This document shows positions 1 through 13,119 of a stretch of DNA of 64,000 bases, in pieces (position 1 is the first letter of the stretch; each line of letters begins with the position of its first letter). Source of the DNA: Diphasiastrum complanatum (lineage: Eukaryota; Streptophyta; Lycopodiopsida; Lycopodiales; Lycopodiaceae); NCBI GenBank assembly GCA_029204225.1, contig CM055103.1, positions 46,226,611-46,290,610 of the forward strand, read 5' to 3'. A program made the position numbers and the translations under genes. The notes under the pieces are model-generated. The model saw only the letters and a list, made by a program, of their open reading frames with translations. It searched no databases and was not told where the DNA came from.

Positions 1-75
1 GTCCGTACGGCCGTACGCGTGGACTAGTTTTTTCTTTTCGGTTTTTTGCCGTTTTTTTTTGCAAATTTTTTAACG
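1..75. other. GC-rich palindrome followed by T tracts
   Basis: Positions 4-17 form a perfect 14-bp palindrome around GTACGGCCGTAC, followed by GTGGAC and then several T runs. The same layout (GC-rich palindromes next to homopolymer runs) recurs at the ends of the hAT element at 46.6-52.0 kb and at several other places here, so this may be the edge of a transposon cut by the window boundary. No terminal inverted repeat or target duplication can be shown. Confidence 0.4.
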
Positions 76-132
76 TTTGTGGTGGAATGTGGATGTGGAC
101 AGCCAATGACGGGCTGCCACATAGCACATGCA

Positions 133-275
133 CATTCCACCGGAGAGAGGAGAGAGAACGTGCATTCCACCGGAGAGATAACGTGCATTCCACCGAAGAG
201 AGGAGAGAGAACGTGCATTCCACCGGAGAGAGGAGAAAGAAAGTGAATTCCACCGGAGAGAGGAAAGAGAATGAC
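133..275. repeat. Minisatellite, five units of about 30 bp
   Basis: Five head-to-tail units each begin with CATTCCACCGG or a one-base variant and continue into a GAGAGAGG stretch ending near ACGTG. Units start at 133, 163, 186, 216 and 246. The second is shortened to 23 bp; the others are 30 bp. Overlapping open frames on both strands are by-products of the repeat. Confidence 0.85.
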
Positions 276-446
276 AGATTCCTAGGAGAGAGAAAATTGG
301 ATGGACATTATGCTCCTGGAGGTGGTCCCAAAATACAAAGGACACCTGAGCACAAGGCATTACGAATATTTTAGTCATTGCTTACATGCCACCTTTTGAA
401 AGATGAAACCTGCAATTCACCAGTTAGTTTCGGAAGTTGTAGGTTT

Positions 447-478
<32 letters not shown>

Positions 479-799
479 AGCTACTTGTTTTAATCTATAA
501 CATTAAACTTCCACATTTTATTCTAAGGTCTAAACTCTTAGGTTCAAGACTTGAACACTGTTTTGATAAGGTTGGGTGGCTTCAACCTTCAACCTTTTTG
601 TTACGAGCTGCTTGTTTACAAATTAAAATTTCAGCCTCCTTTTGGATCTTCGTGACGAGTTATGAGGACTCATGACCGATGCGTCATGTAACGTGGGCGA
701 GAGCAAGTTTCAAAATTATTCAATCCATCACGGCCCTGTTTGCTACCAATATCCAGATGAAGAACCGACCACTAATTAGTAATATATTAGAAGCTGGAG
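276..799. other. No gene recognised; short CT microsatellite
   Basis: The only distinct feature is a perfect CT tract of about 26 bp at 446-473. The open frame crossing it (403-675, plus) has no recognisable domain and reads the microsatellite as Ser-Leu repeats. Confidence 0.6.
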
Positions 800-1143
800 A
801 TGGGGAATAAAATTCTGGGGTGCGCTGGGGACGAAGGGTGGGTGCCAGGCGGCGAGAGGCAGCTCTCTACAGGACCACATGATGTGATATCCGCCTTCAT
901 GCTGGCAAAAGCCAAGCCAGCTTTTTTCAAAGCGTATTTGCTTATCAGTTTGTCTCCTCCAGACTCCACAGTCCAGATTCGGTCAGGCCTATCTTCCATT
1001 ATCCAATAATAGCATGCTTGGTACAAGCTTGCTTTTTCAGCCACAAAATTTACAAACCTCTTCATAGGCAATGCCTTAGAGCACCGTTCAGGAAGCCTCT
1101 TTTTTTCCCTCCAATATCTGGCATTTCTGAAGGCCAAGTCCAC
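787..1143 (-). CDS. Hypothetical open frame, possible exon
   Basis: A 118-codon frame opens with GTG, not ATG. It encodes a fairly balanced peptide with aromatic and charged residues (for example WREKKRLPERCSK and YYWIMEDRPDRIW) that looks more protein-like than most frames around it. I recognise no domain. It could be an exon of a host gene or gene fragment, or chance. There is no supported start codon, and I cannot point to partner exons in the neighbouring sequence. Confidence 0.15.
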   Translation of the reverse strand: MDLAFRNARYWREKKRLPERCSKALPMKRFVNFVAEKASLYQACYYWIMEDRPDRIWTVESGGDKLISKYALKKAGLAFASMKADITSCGPVESCLSPPGTHPSSPAHPRILFPISSF

Positions 1144-3161
1144 CTTTTTTTATGTGATGCTTTTTAAATCCTCCACCTTGAAACTCTTCCATTTTCAAAT
1201 CCCCTTAACACTAAATGATAATTCAAGAATCAATATCTAAGATGATAAATAAAGTTTGAATGGTCAATTTTTTCAAAGAATCTTGACAGAAATTATTCTC
1301 TGGGGCCTCACTTCGGCCCATCCAAAATTGGGACCCGTAGCTTGTTAAGCATAGACTAGCTTTGCAAGTGCTGTTGTACGTGTAACTATCAGAATTTGAT
1401 CTTTTAGGATAACTTTCACAATGTTTAGATTTTTTTATAGTTTCTTAGATTATCAGAATGATTAAATGGATTATATCTATCAAAAGAAAGTAAGGGTTAA
1501 GGTTAATAACAGTATTTTACTACACATGAGATATCATACAAACGAAAATGGTGTTTAAACTTTTCTAGATCAACACCGCTCAAAATTTCAATGAAAACTA
1601 GTTTGAAGTTAAAATGACAGGCCAGCTTTCCACTTTTACGAGGCTGGCCGCTGAAGCCACGTTTGAAGTTTGTTCGTCCTTTATGACATCATACCACGTC
1701 ATTTGTGATCTCATCAAATCCTCAATACGTGGATATGGCAAGTCCCTTAGTCTCGTAGGAGTCCTAGGTCTACCACAGTCCAAACCTACCCGAAGGAATG
1801 CCATTTTAGGCCTTGGGATCTACGGAACATGGTCTTAACGTCTTAACTTTTAAACAATCATGAAAAAATAAGTGTTAGCATCATCAACGGATTGAGGATG
1901 ATCAGTGATGACTGCTGCTATCGTGAGCAAGTACCTTCTCTTAATCATTATTATTTAACCCTTGCCGGCTCAAAATAAGTAAGCAAGGTTTATTTAATGA
2001 GCAAAGGTGTGTATGTCGTTCATTGATTAAACGTTTCTTAATAGAAAGGTGAAGGACGAAAGCACGCTTCTCGCTTGATGGAGGCAACCGTGCAACGTAC
2101 ACACGGTTGGAAAGACTGTTAGCCTTCAGAAAGGGCATGGTTCTTTAACCAGACTTCAGAAACAGGAGGAATTTCCCCTAAATCTGTGAAAGCTTTTCTG
2201 TTCGTTTCAATTCCTCTCTTGCACATTAGATACTGTTCTGTCAAGCTAAAAAACGTTAAAATTTGTCCATTTCAATCTACTCAACATTGTACATTAGCCC
2301 GAAAGCAAAATCAAATCTGGTTTGTACTTGTCTCTACTTCTTTGGTAGTTATCAGCATAACGAAGAGTTTCGAGGTTATTGTCAACAGTAGTGGATAGTG
2401 AGATGGCGAAATAGTAAAGTTTGTTGCCATTATCATTATGACGAGTTGAAAAGAAATAAAATATTTCAGAAGATCCTGGATCATGACACAATGTGTGCTG
2501 TTATATTTGTAATAACTAACATGTGCAACAATGCAATGGTCAATATAGCATTTACATTCACGATTTATGTGGGATCAGAAGCATGAGATTTCGATTGGCC
2601 ATTATAATGCAAGGCAAGATGCTAGCTATTTACATGCTAGATACTCATTCACAAGCTTTACCCATTTATTAAAGCTTTATCAAACCCCCGACGTTGTAAA
2701 GAGCAGAAGTTTTGAGCTTGAAACGTTCTGAATTGACATGGAAGTTATTTACGATTAGCTTCCGAACAGAATCTACCACCACTGTGAAACAAAAAACTTG
2801 CCATACGTGGATTTCCACACAAAATTGGAGATGATCCAAAACAGACCTCGCAGCCTTTCATATTTCAAGTCAAGAGGTAGTCATGTATAATTGTCTATGC
2901 AAAAAGTTATTATGCTAGAACCAAGTTAACCGGTTGTAAGTTGTAACGTCTCTGTTTCAAAGAGCGCTTAGTACGGGAATCACAGTAGGCATAATCAGGC
3001 TCAGTAAAGGAACCGACCTTTCCTAATCCAAAAAGTTTTCAAGCAACTTATGGATTATGGTTTTGGCAGTACCAAAAGAAAGTCACTAGAAATGAAATAT
3101 CATAGACGAGAGCAAACTTCAGAGATGTTTAATAGATGCCGTAATGATCTTAATGGTAAAC
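1144..3161. other. AT-rich sequence, no gene recognised
   Basis: Only short unsupported frames occur. The part nearest the glutaredoxin stop codon presumably includes its 3' untranslated region and terminator, but I see no clear polyadenylation landmark that would fix the transcript end. Confidence 0.5.
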
Positions 3162-3539
3162 TCATAGCCAAAGTGCTCCTGCTTGTCTCAGCTGAGGTAC
3201 AAGCGCCCCACTGATATGCTCTGCCATCACTTGGTCCAGACCGCCAATCAGCTTGCCACCAATAAAAACAGCGGGCACAGCCTGATTTTGGTTATTTATC
3301 ATCCTTGATAGAGCGTTCTGAATTTCGACTCCATCGTTCTCTTTGTCAAGTTCATAAATCATAGGATTCACTCCTAGATTAATCAGCAAGCGTTTGACTA
3401 CATGGCAGAGGCAGCAGGAGCTTACGCTGAATATAGCAACGGCATTGCTGGCCGCAAGTCTTTGCACTTTCTCCGTCGGTGACACTCCACTGCGGCTCAT
3501 GATTTGAACGTGCTTTCTATATGTGGACTTATCATTCAT
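3162..3539 (-). CDS. CC-type (ROXY/GRXC9-like) glutaredoxin
   Basis: A thioredoxin-fold glutaredoxin of the land-plant-specific CC class. From the ATG at 3539 it is 125 residues, normal for the class. A second ATG at 3500 would give 112 residues; the frame remains open further upstream but only from a TTG. The active site CCLC lies at residues 42-45 in the context FSVSSCCLCH. It is followed by the expected VKRLL helix, the cis-proline region AVPAVFIGGKLIGGLD that binds glutathione, and the C-terminal ALWL. In known ROXY proteins the ALWL tail mediates binding to TGA bZIP factors and TOPLESS-type corepressors. The inferred role is therefore redox or repressive control of TGA-dependent transcription in nucleus and cytosol. 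The frame has no breaks and no intron, as usual for the class. It stands alone in repeat-poor flanks. Confidence 0.9.
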   Translation of the reverse strand: MNDKSTYRKHVQIMSRSGVSPTEKVQRLAASNAVAIFSVSSCCLCHVVKRLLINLGVNPMIYELDKENDGVEIQNALSRMINNQNQAVPAVFIGGKLIGGLDQVMAEHISGALVPQLRQAGALWL

Positions 3540-5090
3540 GACAAAATCTTCCTCACTAATTGATAGGCGAAACTTTGTAGACAATGCCTTCAATACAAAT
3601 TAGTCAAGCTTCAGTCTATAGGTGAAAATTCTTAACGAGTGAACTAACTTTTTAGCATACTCTGTTTTGAGCACTACTCAAGGAAAACAGGACTTGGCGT
3701 AAACACATCGCTTGAACTCTGATTTCGTTCAAACTTGCTTCCCTGGCTTCCAACACCACGAATAATCTAATTATGAGCACAACTTAGTAGATTGAGTTGC
3801 TTGACGAAAATAATCAACTATATAGCCCTTGCAGATATCATGAAATGCAAGGTTACAAATGATGTCGTAACAGTCGTTATCAATGTCGATTGGTTGTTTT
3901 CCTAGCAAACCAAGGAAGGCCTGTACGAGAATTCGACCATTAGCTCCTATATCTCGAGTATAACTGAGTGTTATATGCTTTAGAGGTCTCGAATATGGCC
4001 GAATTCGAATCACATCCTTTTCAGACCGGATCTACCTATACGACTTATGAGTAGAGGCCACAAAAACACTAAAATAAACAAATACACGCCTAAATGCTCT
4101 TTAAAAAATGTGTGTGGATTATTAATCAACCTTGAGAGAAGAGGGAAGAGTCTTCCTGCTTCCTAAGGCATACAATTGTCTCGTTGCAGAGCCACTACCC
4201 TGCTGCTCTTCAACAAGCTAAGCAGCCGTACCTACGAAGTTTTCTCACAAGCTCAAGAATTTAAAGGCAATGTGACTGTTTTTCCAAGGAACAGATCTTC
4301 CAGGTGCTATGATAAAGAACTGTATCTGATACCCATCTGTCGCCTTGAAGCATACAGGCTGCCGTCCCTCACTCTTCTTGAATCTCTAAAACCAGACAAC
4401 AAAACGTTCACTCCCACTGTCTTGCCACAAGTTTCAAAAACTTCCAGCATCACTCTCTCTCCAATATTTCACACTTCCTCACAAAAAACGCTCCACCTCT
4501 ATTCTAGCCTACAGACCGCGATCTCCACTCATCGCCGAATCCAAGGTGCAATGCACGAAAATTTACACGCGCACAAAACAGCCACAGATTTGCTTCACAG
4601 AAGAAGAAGAAGTCACTCTGACGCTTACCTCACTGCACTTGATTGCATTGCCCACCTTCCCTTTATACACTTGGGCAGTAATGGGCCCTACTAACGATCC
4701 TAGGTGGCTAAATTTGGCATTATAAAGTACACAAACACACACAAAATAGTTTGATCTTTCACTATGGTTACCTCTCATTGAGATATGTATCAGTGTGTAT
4801 CAATTTTCTAGATACTAATAGAGTCTAGGTATTGCAAGTTTGAGATTTTTTTCATACTAGCTCAGTCAAGGTATTGCAACTTTTAATTTTTTACATACCA
4901 ACCTAGTAAGAAGATGAGCATGGCATATATGAGTTTTGGACTAGGTATAGACATATAGACCTCACTAGAATTGCATTGGATTGTCCAATCTCAGTATGAA
5001 AATATGAAGGGCGGAATATTTCAAAGGATAACTTGTAGTTTTTGAGAAGAAAATGAGTTTTTTTTAGATAAGTAGGCATCTATTAAAATT
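3540..5090. other. Upstream flank of the glutaredoxin gene
   Basis: No coding region is supported. On the minus strand a TATAAAGG box lies at about 4661-4668 with a good splice-donor match (GAGGTAAGC) about 40 bases downstream. A long 5' untranslated region with an intron is therefore conceivable for the glutaredoxin, but nothing visible fixes an acceptor. The plus-strand frame at 4176-4694 starts with TTG and shows no domain. Confidence 0.3.
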
Positions 5091-5100
5091 AAAATAATAG

Positions 5101-5310
5101 TGTTCTCGGGCCGCCGAGCAGCGTGAGCGCTGCCCGAGACCCTTTTTTAGAAAAAAATTCTTCATGCTTTTTATTTTCAGGCAGCGGTCGCACTGCCCCG
5201 CGGGCAGCCTGACCCTGCCCAAAAAAAAACTCCCCATTTTTCAAATTTTGTACCCTCCCACCCAAAACCTTGTCCTGGCCGCCTGCAAACTTGCGGGCTC
5301 ACATCGCTAG
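5101..5310. other. GC-rich palindromic block with A/T runs
   Basis: GC-rich inverted repeats (for example the self-complementary core of GCAGCGTGAGCGCTGC, and CTCGGG/CCCGAG pairs) alternate with homopolymer A and T runs, in sharp contrast to the AT-rich flanks. The layout resembles the ends of the hAT element at 46.6-52.0 kb, so a small non-autonomous DNA element is possible. I could not identify convincing terminal repeats or a target duplication. Confidence 0.35.
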
Positions 5311-6535
5311 TCTCTAATTAAAAAAAGAGAGTGACCAATGTATTTGTGACACCTCAAGAAGGTATCACGTATAAATTCTTCATATAAGAGCAAAACTCAC
5401 TCCTATGTTAATACCCCAACAAAAACCCATAAACTCTCCCATGTACAAGCATCTACATGAGTACTATGGTTTTTAATACCACGGATGATACCGGTTGGAC
5501 CCTATATACCCGGCCAACATTGGTATATATGGGACTACCCTCACAAAGTGGGAGTCTCTAAAAGAACATACAAAAATCTTTTAGATCATATTCCTGTATT
5601 TTCAATGACCTTATGAAGTACTTTCTTTAAGCATGGGGATGTGTAGGTGTATTATCTCATGTCACTTATTATCTTATTCTCTAGAACTCCTTGCATTCAA
5701 TGGTTTGCTTTGGGAATTTTGGCCCCTTGGCCATGGGCTTGGACATTCATATCCCATGAAGTCCCTATTACATTACACAAAACTACTTACAAAACTAAGA
5801 TTTAAAGATGTGATATGCAAAAACTAGCGTAATAATTCTATGAAAGAATGTAGAAGATCACTACATACAATTCTCAATCATTGGATAATAAATTTGCCAC
5901 TTGCTATCATTCTCCTATATAACACTAATACTCCAGAATTGCAAAAGTTTACTCTATATACCATGAGTCGTTCATGGATAGACTAACTAATTTTCTAGTG
6001 ATATTCTGGCCACATCAAACAATCTTGAATCTATGAAAAAGTCATAAGGACGAGCATAATTAATGAATGGTAACTAAACTTTGTTTAATATTCACTAGAA
6101 GAATTGATGCCTAGGTATGGAAGAGGGTGCGAGTGACATCTTTTTCTAGATGAAAATTTATATGGGCCACACTCTCTAATTTCTTATGAGATGCATTGTG
6201 CTTCTCAGGCTTCGCGAACTTCAAAATTCATCATAGATTGTTAAATTGAAAGTCATTTCTTCTTAATGCCTTATAATTAGTTTTGAATTTTTTAAGGCTT
6301 CCTATTTCTTTAAAGAATTAAATAAACACATTTAACATCTACACCACTAGATGTGGAATAGGGGTACAACATGGATTACAGAGAATATAAATTTATTTAG
6401 CTATCAACTTCTTAGTAGGGTGAAAAAATAGAAAATAATAGATTGAATGAAATTCTCACTACTTTGTAAAGGGTTGGTATAGGACTTGTTGGCCTATTAA
6501 CCTTCACTTTTGTAGATCACTCAAGTTTATGAATG
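5311..6535. other. AT-rich sequence, no gene recognised
   Basis: No motif, RNA gene or repeat could be supported on either strand. Confidence 0.5.
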
Positions 6536-6650
6536 CACGCTACAATAATGCTTCTTGGTTTCCAAGGGGAGGCTCGAACCTGAGACCAAAGAAACTTTGG
6601 ATGTCAAGCTAACCAACTGAGCCAACCCCGTTGGTCACACTACAATAATG
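6536..6650 (-). mobile_element. Short tRNA-derived SINE with target duplications
   Basis: On the minus strand the 85-bp body carries an RNA polymerase III A box (TGGCTCAGTTGG) and, 30 bases on, a B box (GGTTCGAGCCTCC), the internal promoter of tRNA genes. It does not fold into a proper tRNA: no matching acceptor stem or CCA-proximal pairing is visible. The body (6551-6635) is flanked by 15-bp direct repeats, CACGCTACAATAATG and CACACTACAATAATG, differing at one base, as expected of a target-site duplication made by LINE-type machinery. It is shorter than most plant SINEs and lacks an obvious 3' tail, so it may be truncated or a retroposed tRNA-like transcript. Confidence 0.75.
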
Positions 6651-8757
<2,107 letters not shown>

Positions 8758-9012
8758 GGGTCCACATCCTCCCGTTTTCTTGGGTATGATACAAATATTC
8801 CAGTTCAGAAGACTAGGACGATATTCCAAAGGAATTTTCTAAAAACCTTAGCAATGGAGAGAGAGTAGGAAGGAGGGAGAAACCAAATGAAAAGGAAGTT
8901 TGTAAATAGAAAGAGATAATATGTTTGAGAACAATGAAAAGAAAGGTCTGAAAAGTTTCAGAATAAAATTTTGTTCCTAATTCTCTCAACATGTAGTTAA
9001 AACGATCTCTAT

Positions 9013-10350
9013 TAGAGAGAGAGTGTTGTAAAGTTACCTTTACAAGCTTTACTTCTGGTGCCAACATTGCCCTCGGTGCCAGCAGCGCCACTGTTGCTCC
9101 TGGCGCCACTGGCGCCGGCGCCGCTCCCGACGCCACTGTGACCAGAATCCAGCCGGCGCCAAGTCCCTATGGCTGAAAATCTTTGATCGGTTCTAGCGAA
9201 GTCCAGAGAGCTCATATCGATGTGCAATCACCTCACATGATCTAGGTATGATAAAAGGAATTCTAATAAATAATAGAGAGAGAAAATGACTTTTTAGAGA
9301 GAGAAAATACTAGAGAGAGAAAACATGCTTTACCAGTCTCGGTAGAGTACTTGGTATGAGGGGAGGTGGTGAATCACACCAATACTATAGGGGAGTGCGG
9401 ATTGCGACTCAGGGTGAGCTCCAACCAAGTCTTAGCCCCCCTTGCTGGAATGTTGTCCTGGCGCCCACCTTGTCATGCCAGTGCCCCGGAGACTAGGTTC
9501 GGTCACACATTTGAAATGTAACCTTTTCAAATTTATTAATAAAGTGGGATTTTTCTCAAACTGACTCTGGTTACCTTCTGGGTTTCAGTGTTCGGTAAAA
9601 GTACCAGTTGTAAGGCCGCTTCAAACTTTTTGATCTGTTGTATTCCGGGACGCCAGCGGTATGTCATCGGGACCATTCGGTCCGTGGCGCCAGTGGTATG
9701 TTGTCGGGACCATTTGGTCCAGAAACTGGTTGTCTCCATATTTGTCGCAGCTTGTCTGAGTGTTCCTTGCATCAATGTGAATGAGTTAAGCTCTTGGGGA
9801 ACGGGCTCTAACCTATCGGCTGAGTTGGATGGCTTGCTTGGGTGGAAGTTTCCTGTTTATGGCTGTCCAGTCTAGCGTGGCACCAGGTTAACTTCCAGCG
9901 CTCATGAGAGAGCTTTGAGTTGGTTAAGTCTGATGTAAGTCAGACGACTTGGTTAAGTCTGATGTAAGTCAGACGACTTGCTTGGAATGGGTGTGACTCG
10001 TTTGTAACGAAGCTTCGAGTTAGTTAAGTTTGATGTATGTCGGGCGGCTTGCTTGGAGGGAAGTCACCCACATCGGGACCCCCGGTCTGGCATGGCACCA
10101 GGTTGGATCTCAATGTTGGTTTCAGAATTTCAAGTGGGTTAAGTCTGATCGTTGTTGGCGAGTTGGCTGCTTGTATATCAAGTGGGTTCGGACGGCAAGA
10201 GTTGAAGGCTGGGAAGCTAAGTCGTGGTTCTCGGCTCCCTCTGGGATGCCTGTGCTACACAAAGGCACCCAAAGGAAAACTAGCAAAAAATGGTACCATG
10301 TGGAAGAATGTTTAGACCTAGATCCTTGCACCAATCAAGAGACTCAGTCA
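9013..10350. repeat. GC-richer tract with local tandem duplications
   Basis: Base composition rises abruptly, with repeated GGCGCC and GGTCC words. Two 37-bp units lie in tandem at 9648-9684 and 9685-9721, each with CGGGACCATT(C/T)GGTCC. Two identical 29-bp units lie at 9920-9948 and 9949-9977 (TTGGTTAAGTCTGATGTAAG core), with a degenerate third copy at 10020-10048. This resembles the untranslated or LTR part of an old retroelement, but no coding domain, primer site or paired LTR was found. Confidence 0.6.
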
Positions 10351-11814
10351 TGAGAAAGGACAATGATATCTGTTTTCTGGGAATTAATCAAAGAATCAGA
10401 AAAGTCACAAAATTGATGCAGCTCCACCATAAGTAGTGAGCCAGAGTGATGAGGAAGCTCTATGATACAGGCTAGATCATCAGCAAATTATTGGGGACCA
10501 AGAGGAACATCACGAAAAATGAAAGGACGAAGGCAAGGGATCATTTTGCTGGTTTCTAGTGATCATTGCTAAATCTTGGTCATGACTTCCAATTCTATCA
10601 TCTCCATTTCTACTAGGTCCATTTGTTTTTTTCTTCTTCTTTTTATATCTTTTTTCACAAATAAACCAATGTCCCCAATCATTAGCAAGGTAGGTGTGCC
10701 AAATTCATACAATTTTTCATAACATTCAAAATATAAAAGTTTAAGAATATTACATGGTTTATTTTCATTTTTCATGCCTTGTAAATCAAATGGTGCAAAG
10801 TTGCCTAGAAATTTCTAAAGGTGGTGGTTTAACTATTTAAGTTATTATGACTTCTCTCAAAGCTTCCTCCCACATGTTTATTTAATTTGTAGTCTTAGTT
10901 TCATTCCACATATTCTACATCAAGAAACATATTACACTTGTTGTCAAGCCAATTATAGAAAATCATTACATAGCTTATTTTTTTTTTCTCAAAAAAAAAA
11001 CTGGCCATAGATTAATAATTATATACAAAGTACATACTTAGAAAATAACAACTTACAAGAGAATCAGTTTATCAGCCTCCTTAAATAAAAGCAAGGAGGA
11101 GATGACAAAGTCACCAATCTCAAAGTTTCTGCTATTTCTATTTAACCAAATGTTCCAAACTGTGATAACTCTAAGAGATTGCCAGAAAGTATTAGAAGCA
11201 TCATCACTAAAAAAAATGTCATTAAGCAGTAAATCCATGTAGCTAAAATTAATTGATATTTTAACATTGCATGTACAAGTACTTGTTAACACCAACACAT
11301 GTAGCATTGTTTTTTCCATAATAGATTTATTTAATTCAATCAAATGTACATTTCATGTTTTCTTGAATATACTACAATTCACATATAGGCTACCAAAAAA
11401 AAATTCATAGGATAGACCTAACCAATAGAATAATACTAAGTCCTCTTTTGAATTTTTCTAGTTTTGACAATCCCTACACTTTCTACAAGGACAAGGCACA
11501 ACATCCATCCAATACTCTTTTGTTTCCTCTTTAAGTTTATTATGAATGTTTTAAACCTAGTTGTAAACGTGATCTGATAGCCATATCCCCAATAGTTTTT
11601 TTGAAGAGAACAACTCTGAGAGTTAGACCTTGAACAAACAATTGTTAGATGTCACATGTTTACTTTTTTTTTTGCTTAAACTTGAAAAAAAAATTGGAGA
11701 ATGAAATTTTTTTAGGGAGGAAGTGGAACAAGATATCAAAGTTGCTAATTTGACTATGAAATTGTTGTATCCAAGAGGATTATTGATCATCGCATAGGTG
11801 GATTATTCATAAAT
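10351..11814. other. AT-rich sequence, no gene recognised
   Basis: No supported features. A TGGTATCAGAG-like primer site is also absent. Confidence 0.5.
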
Positions 11815-12300
11815 CACACCTACAACAATATCCATCAAACCATTCATCTCAAGGAGATAGACTCCATTCTCACCTTCCAGGTTGAATAGTTGCTTGAGGT
11901 AAGCCTATCATTGCTCTCCAACATGAAGCCTCCATTTGTTGCCATGTTGCAATGATTTGATATTATCTTTCAACCTGTTCCAATGCACTTAGTGCTCTCT
12001 TAAAATTCAACAAATGATTACAACATAAATCACAAAGATATGGAACCTCTCAAATCTCTTTCTTGCACAAAAACTAGCAAATCTAATACATAGAATTGAT
12101 GACACTTTATCACACATGATCAACCTACAATATCATGAACTTTTGCACTCTCTAAGATTGCAACACACTCTTGAAAAGTATACCAACTTAAAAATCAAGA
12201 TATCCTATCAATTTCAGGGTTTCCACAAGATTACTCAAATTGAATCATATACATTCTACGTGCAAAAGCTACAAACTTGATATAGAATCTTGAAGAATGT
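11815..12300 (-). mobile_element. Copia lineage A fragment: 5' leader and gag start
   Basis: The minus strand from about 12300 to 11946 matches the untranslated leader that precedes gag in the copies at 18.97-19.32 kb (plus) and at 27.85-28.2 kb (minus), including AGATTTGAGAGGTTCC-like and AACAGGTTGAAAG words. The gag ATG is at 11945 and the peptide begins MATNGGFMLESNDRL, as in the other copies. The frame breaks after about 30 codons and similarity ends near 11815. No LTR is attached. It is a relic with no coding capacity. Confidence 0.75.
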
Positions 12301-13119
12301 TCTAAATCCTTTCTTATGCATCAAAACTCAGAAAAATAGTATTCTTTACACAAGAATCCACTATATCATCACAAATATGCAAAAAATGGATGTAGAACCC
12401 AAAGAGATATCTTCCATAAGAATGATCGAGAGAAGAATGAGAGACATAAATTCATCCCACACTTGTGGCCTATCTATAACATCACCTTGCAACAAAATGA
12501 CATTTGTTTTGGGACTTTGACCTAAAAAAGAGTAACCTTTTGCACTGAAGAATTTTTGTTTTCGTTGCTCTTCTTTCTCGTTGCCGTGTTTTGGTGTGAA
12601 CCGTTTTGGATAGGGTTTGATGCCCCCTTAGGGTAGGTTTGAACAATGCGCTTTCAGTTTGACCAGTTGAGGATGGGAATGCAGCAGATTGAAGGTTTTT
12701 GGTTTGCCAGTTTCGTGTTGCGGTTATAGCCGTTGTCTGGCCCCTAGGCACACAAATCCCTAGGAAAAGCCATGGGATAGTTTGCGATCAAATCTAGATT
12801 TAGATCTGGCCAGATCTCAATCAGTGCTTTTGTCTGGTTGAATGAATTGTTTGCAGCTGGACTTTGGATTGGTTTAATGGTCCTAGTTTTAGGCCAAAAT
12901 CATGATTTTCTTTAAGGATTCTCTAACTTGCAATAAAAAAAAATGCTAAAAAGTGTCTATTATTAATAAAGCACTATAGGTTTTTTTTTTTTTGCAAATT
13001 TCATAAAACCATCATAATTACATATTGCATAACATTTCAAGACAACACATGATTTTTGGACGTCCAAATGCCATTAAAACACAAAAGGACTTAAATTATT
13101 TTATACATATATTTTTTTT
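12301..13119. other. No gene recognised
   Basis: Short overlapping frames on both strands at 12482-12751 have no domain and no supporting context. Confidence 0.45.

Noticed and set aside
4176-4694. 172-codon plus-strand frame
   Set aside because: Starts with TTG, has no domain and overlaps promoter-like signals on the other strand.
6551-6635. A functional tRNA gene
   Set aside because: A and B boxes are present but acceptor and other stems cannot be paired, and the sequence is flanked by a target duplication.
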